Shown here piece after piece: positions 60,408 through 64,000 of a DNA stretch of 64,000 bases. Under the pieces are notes generated by a model. The model ran no database searches. It saw nothing but the letters and a program-made list of their open reading frames with translations, and was not told where the DNA came from. Made by a program: the position numbers and the translations under genes. The stretch is from Mesorhizobium_G sp049840935 (GTDB taxonomy: Bacteria; Pseudomonadota; Alphaproteobacteria; Rhizobiales; Rhizobiaceae). The stretch's first letter is position 1. Every line of letters starts with the position of its first letter. Where the stretch lies: NCBI GenBank assembly GCA_049840935.1, contig JASGJA010000010.1:154511-218510 (forward strand), in the 5' to 3' direction.

Positions 60408-62822
60408 TCAGGAGCGCAGCGTACCGCCGGTCTGCTTGCCGACGTTTTCGATAATCCGCTTGGCAAGCGCCTCGAAATCCTCATCCGTCAGCGTTTTTTC
60501 GACCGGCTGAATAGCGACCTCGATGGCGATGGACTTCTTGTCCGGCCCGAGCGAAGCGCCTTCGAAAACGTCGAACACAGTGACGCTGGTGATGAGTTTC
60601 TTGTCGGCGGCGAGTGCAGCACGGGTCAGAGTTCCAGCTTCGACGATCTTGTCCACAACGAACGCAAAGTCGCGCTTCACGGCCTGGAAGGCAGACAGTT
60701 CCAGCTTCGGCTTTGTGCGCGTGGCTTTGGCCTTCGGCTCCGGAATGGCGTCGAGGAAAATCTCGAACCCGGCGAGCGGACCGGTGACATCCAGCCCTTC
60801 CAGCGTTTTCGGGTGAAACTCGCCGAAGTGGCCAAGCACGACCTTCGGGCCGAGCTTGATGACGCCTGAGCGGCCTGGATGATACCAGCCCGGCGCGCCC
60901 GATTCGATCTGGAGCCGGTCAACCGGCGCACCGCAGGCTTCCAGGACAGCAATAGCATCAGCCTTGGCATCGAACACGCCGACCGAACCCGCATTGCCGG
61001 ACCATGAGCGACCTGCGCCATCCAGCTTTGCGGTGCCACGACGCACGCCGGAAGCAACGCGGCGCTGTGCGTCGGGCGTGTCGCCTTCATAAGCTGCCGC
61101 GACTTCAAAGAGCGCCACATCAGCAAAGCCGCGATCCGCATTGCGCTGGGCGGCGGATATAAGTCCGGGCAGCAGCGACGGGCGCATGTCCGACATTTCA
61201 GCAGCGATAGGGTTGGACAATTTCAGCGCGGGCGCGCCGCCGCCGAAGATTTCCGCGTGCTTCGCCGGAATGAACGACCACGTGACGGCTTCCATCATGC
61301 CGCGCACAGCGAGTGTGCGCTTGGCAAGGCGCGTACGCACCTGCAGGGTGGTTAGGATTTTGGAATTGACCGCGCCGTGGCTGGAAAGCGGCTTCGGTGC
61401 AATAGCGTCAACCCCGTGAATGCGCATGACCTCTTCAACCAGATCGGCCTTGCCCTCAACATCGGGACGCCATGACGGCACGGCTATGTCGATGACCTCG
61501 CCGCTGCCCTTCGGCGTGAAGCCGAGGCGGGACAGGATGTCGATGCTTTCGGCCTTCGGCACATCAAGCCCAGTGAGGCGCGCCACTTCCGACAGCGGGA
61601 AGGAAATGACCGGCGCGGCGTAGCCCGCATAGCCAACGAGTTCGATTTCGCTTGGTGTGCCACCGCAGAAATCCAGTACAAGCTGCGTTGCGAGTTCGAG
61701 GCCGGGCACCATGAACTCCGGGTCCACGCCGCGCTCGAAACGATAACGCGCGTCGGTGATGATGCCGAGACTGCGGCCCGTGCGGGCGACGTTCAGCGGC
61801 TCCCAAAGTGCGGATTCGATCAGCACGTCAGTAGTGCCTTCGTCCGAGCCGGAATGCTCACCGCCCATGATGCCCGCAATGGATTCGATGCCATTGCCAT
61901 CGGCAATCACGCACATTTCCGGCGTGAGCGTGTATTCGCGCTGGTCGAGCGCCTGCACCTTTTCTCCGTCTTTCGCGCGGCGCACGGTGAGATTGCCTGC
62001 GACCTTCTTGGCGTCGAAAACGTGCAGCGGGCGGCCACGGTCGAAAGTGAGATAGTTGGTGATGTCCACCAGCGCATTGATCGGGCGCAGGCCGATTGCG
62101 AGCAGGCGCTGCTGGAGCCATTTCGGTGAGGGGCCGTTCTTGACGCCGCGCACGAGGCGCAGCGCAAAGCCGGGACAGAGGGACGGCGTATCGCCGAAAT
62201 CCAGTGTGACCTTAACCGGGCAAGCACCCTCGCCCTTGATCGCGGCAATCGGCTTTTCCTTCAGCGTGCCGAGGCCAGACGCCGCAAGGTCGCGCGCGAT
62301 GCCATGAATGCTCGTGGCGTCGGGGCGATTTGGCGTCAGATTGATCTCGATGACGGGATCATCGAGATGCGCATAGGTCGCGAAGCTGGTGCCGACCGGA
62401 GCGTCAGCGGGCAGTTCGATGATGCCGTTGTGCTCGTCGGACAGTTGCAGTTCGCGCTCGGAGCACATCATGCCCCGGCTCTCAACGCCGCGAATCTTGC
62501 CGACACCGAGCGTGACGTCGATGCCTGGAACGTAGGTGCCGGGGGCAGCGAATGCTCCAACGAGGCCAGCGCGTGCATTCGGGGCGCCGCAGACGACCTG
62601 AACAGGCGTGCCGCTGCCGGTATCGACGGTCAGCACCTGCAGCTTGTCAGCGTCCGGATGCCGTTCGGCAGTCAGCACCTTCGCAATGACGAATGGCGTC
62701 AGAGCGGCCTTGTCGTCAACATGCTCGACTTCAAGGCCGATAGAGGTCAGCCGCTCGACGATTTCGCCAAGCGTGGCGTCAGTTTCCAGATGGTCTTTCA
62801 GCCAGGAAAGGGTGAGTTTCAT
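60408..62822 (-). CDS. pheT: phenylalanyl-tRNA synthetase beta subunit
   Basis: An 804-residue beta chain of the alpha2-beta2 enzyme. The EMAP-like tRNA-binding domain is at residues 40-150 (VQVVCGAPNARAGLVGAFAA), the B3/B4 editing domain follows (CPGFALRLVRGVKNGPSPKW), B5 includes HVFDAKKVAG, and the FDX-ACB anticodon-binding domain ends the protein (FQAVKRDFAFVVDKIVEAGT). Length and order are normal and the frame is intact. It lies 29 bases after pheS on the same strand and forms an operon with it. Confidence 0.95.
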   Translation of the reverse strand: MKLTLSWLKDHLETDATLGEIVERLTSIGLEVEHVDDKAALTPFVIAKVLTAERHPDADKLQVLTVDTGSGTPVQVVCGAPNARAGLVGAFAAPGTYVPGIDVTLGVGKIRGVESRGMMCSERELQLSDEHNGIIELPADAPVGTSFATYAHLDDPVIEINLTPNRPDATSIHGIARDLAASGLGTLKEKPIAAIKGEGACPVKVTLDFGDTPSLCPGFALRLVRGVKNGPSPKWLQQRLLAIGLRPINALVDITNYLTFDRGRPLHVFDAKKVAGNLTVRRAKDGEKVQALDQREYTLTPEMCVIADGNGIESIAGIMGGEHSGSDEGTTDVLIESALWEPLNVARTGRSLGIITDARYRFERGVDPEFMVPGLELATQLVLDFCGGTPSEIELVGYAGYAAPVISFPLSEVARLTGLDVPKAESIDILSRLGFTPKGSGEVIDIAVPSWRPDVEGKADLVEEVMRIHGVDAIAPKPLSSHGAVNSKILTTLQVRTRLAKRTLAVRGMMEAVTWSFIPAKHAEIFGGGAPALKLSNPIAAEMSDMRPSLLPGLISAAQRNADRGFADVALFEVAAAYEGDTPDAQRRVASGVRRGTAKLDGAGRSWSGNAGSVGVFDAKADAIAVLEACGAPVDRLQIESGAPGWYHPGRSGVIKLGPKVVLGHFGEFHPKTLEGLDVTGPLAGFEIFLDAIPEPKAKATRTKPKLELSAFQAVKRDFAFVVDKIVEAGTLTRAALAADKKLITSVTVFDVFEGASLGPDKKSIAIEVAIQPVEKTLTDEDFEALAKRIIENVGKQTGGTLRS

Positions 62823-62851
62823 GTGTTGTTACCCGTGTTTCGGCTGTTGGA

Positions 62852-63937
62852 TCAGGCGGTGAGGCCAGCGAAGAGCGTCGGCATATCGAGCGGGCGGAAG
62901 CCGTAATGCGAGAGCCAGCGCACATCCGCATCGAAGAAGGCGCGGAGGTCCGGCATGCCGTATTTCAGCATGGCGATGCGATCGATACCCATGCCCCATG
63001 CGAAGCCCTGATACTCGTTGGGGTCCAGCCCGCCCGCGCGCAGGACGTTCGGGTGGACCATGCCGCAGCCGAGAATTTCCATCCAGTCATTGCCCTCGCC
63101 GAAGCGAACCTCGCCCGGACGTGAGCGGTCGCACTGAATGTCGACCTCAAGGCTCGGCTCCGTGAACGGGAAGAAGCTCGGACGGAAACGCATTTTCAGG
63201 CTCGGCACCTCAAAGAATGCTTTGCAGAATTCCTCCAGCACCCAGCGCATATTGGCGACGTTGGCTGTCTTGTCGATCACCAGACCTTCAAGCTGATGGA
63301 ACATGGGCGTGTGCGTGGCGTCGGAATCCATGCGGTAGGTCTTGCCGGGGATCACGATGCGGATCGGCGGCTTTTGCGACTCCATCGTATGCACCTGCAC
63401 GGGCGAGGTGTGCGTGCGCAAAAGCTTGCGTTCGCCTTTCTCATCCGCATTGAAGAAGAACGTGTCGTGCATCTCGCGCGCCGGATGGCCGTCCGGGAAA
63501 TTCAGCGCGGTGAAATTGTAATAGTCGGTTTCGATATCCGGGCCTTCGGCAACCGCGAAACCCATGTCGCCGAAGATCGCGGTGATTTCGTCAATGACCT
63601 GACTGATGGGATGGATGCGCCCGCGCTCGGACGGCGACTGGCGCACCGGCAGGGTGACGTCCACACGCTCGGCTGCAAGACGCACCGCGATTGCCGCGTC
63701 CTTGAGTTCGCTCTTGCGCGCGGCAAGCGCTTCCGTGACGCGGTTCTTCAAGCCGTTAATGGCTGGCCCTTGCACCTGACGGTCCTCGGCGGACATGCCC
63801 CCAAGCGTCTTGAGCAATTCGGAAACGGAGCCCTTCTTACCGAGCGCCGCAACGCGCACCGCCTCGATGGATGGCTCGTCAGCGGCCGCAGCGATGGCGT
63901 GCATCAGTTCGTTTTCGATCCGGCTTAATTCGGTCAT
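62852..63937 (-). CDS. pheS: phenylalanyl-tRNA synthetase alpha subunit
   Basis: A 361-residue catalytic class II chain. The N-terminal coiled coil (residues 1-90) binds tRNA. Motif 2 lies in LLRTHTSPVQVHTMESQKPP, the phenylalanine pocket in FRPSFFPFTEPSLEVDIQC, and motif 3 in FAWGMGIDRIAMLKYGMPD. The start is the ATG at 63937. Only 63 bases lie upstream in the window; they hold an imperfect palindrome but no recognisable leader peptide, so attenuation cannot be judged. Confidence 0.95.
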   Translation of the reverse strand: MTELSRIENELMHAIAAAADEPSIEAVRVAALGKKGSVSELLKTLGGMSAEDRQVQGPAINGLKNRVTEALAARKSELKDAAIAVRLAAERVDVTLPVRQSPSERGRIHPISQVIDEITAIFGDMGFAVAEGPDIETDYYNFTALNFPDGHPAREMHDTFFFNADEKGERKLLRTHTSPVQVHTMESQKPPIRIVIPGKTYRMDSDATHTPMFHQLEGLVIDKTANVANMRWVLEEFCKAFFEVPSLKMRFRPSFFPFTEPSLEVDIQCDRSRPGEVRFGEGNDWMEILGCGMVHPNVLRAGGLDPNEYQGFAWGMGIDRIAMLKYGMPDLRAFFDADVRWLSHYGFRPLDMPTLFAGLTA

Positions 63938-64000
63938 CGCGTGGCCTTCGGTTTTTGCCCGGAAAGCGTTTCGGGCAGAGTGGTTTTCGTGTTGGCGCCA

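Noticed and set aside
63956..63976. Hairpin before pheS as a terminator or attenuator
   Set aside because: GCCC-GAAA-type arms pair imperfectly and there is an A tract, not a T tract, on the side where a minus-strand terminator would need it; no leader peptide is visible in the 63 bases available.

Overview
The window reads as chromosomal DNA of an alphaproteobacterium of the order Hyphomicrobiales (Rhizobiales), probably near Brucellaceae/Phyllobacteriaceae. Evidence: an ActS/ActR (RegB/RegA) redox pair, MmcB, DUF2244-nth, the cysG-DUF2849-cysI-cysH-DUF934 sulfite operon, ornithine-lipid OlsB, an S. meliloti-type aglR/aglEFGAK alpha-glucoside system, an Irr-type iron control element and RIME-like intergenic repeats. 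The genus is inference; there is no rRNA or tRNA gene in the window.

Layout. 0-14 kb: housekeeping and regulation (3' end of hrpB, actSR, mmcB, hmrR, an L,D-transpeptidase, an NfuA-type Fe-S carrier behind an Irr box, a universal stress protein, trpS, murJ, glnD, ribokinase, an Ada-like protein, DUF2244). 14-19 kb: nth, a higBA toxin-antitoxin pair with a palindromic operator, a hybrid histidine kinase and olsB. 19-28 kb: hyuBA (ATP-dependent lactam/hydantoin hydrolase family), fpr, and the sulfite-assimilation operon. 28-30 kb: grpE, a GAF protein, a TRIC channel. 30.4-38.2 kb: a tightly overlapping six-gene operon (molybdenum hydroxylase FAD and FeS-Mo subunits, a 6-hydroxynicotinate-reductase homologue, UPF0280, a PF06684 protein, a MarR regulator) divergent from a nicotinamidase. 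38-49 kb: an amino-sugar locus (ABC importer, MurQ, BadF-type kinase, GntR regulator, SIS deaminase, NagA). 49-56.5 kb: aglR and aglEFGAK. 56.6-64 kb: cmk-rpsA, yceI with a cytochrome b561, and pheST.

The most interesting proposal is a nicotinamide/nicotinate (or related N-heterocycle) catabolic system with a reductive step. PncA would make nicotinate, the Mo enzyme would hydroxylate the ring, the Hnr homologue would reduce it, and the lactam so formed needs an amidohydrolase. hyuAB, 15 kb away, belong to an ATP-dependent lactam-opening family, and their promoter carries a GTATAC operator matching the one at the operon in 17 of 20 positions.

Sequence quality caution: nine genes (murJ, glnD, nth, the amino-sugar permease and binding protein, the kinase, nagA, aglR, aglE) and also aglA carry in total twelve apparent frameshifts. 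Every one is explained by a single extra base, and removing it restores a full-length frame. Several of these genes are essential or in otherwise intact operons, so sequencing or assembly insertions are the likeliest cause. They are labelled pseudogene only because the frame as given is broken.
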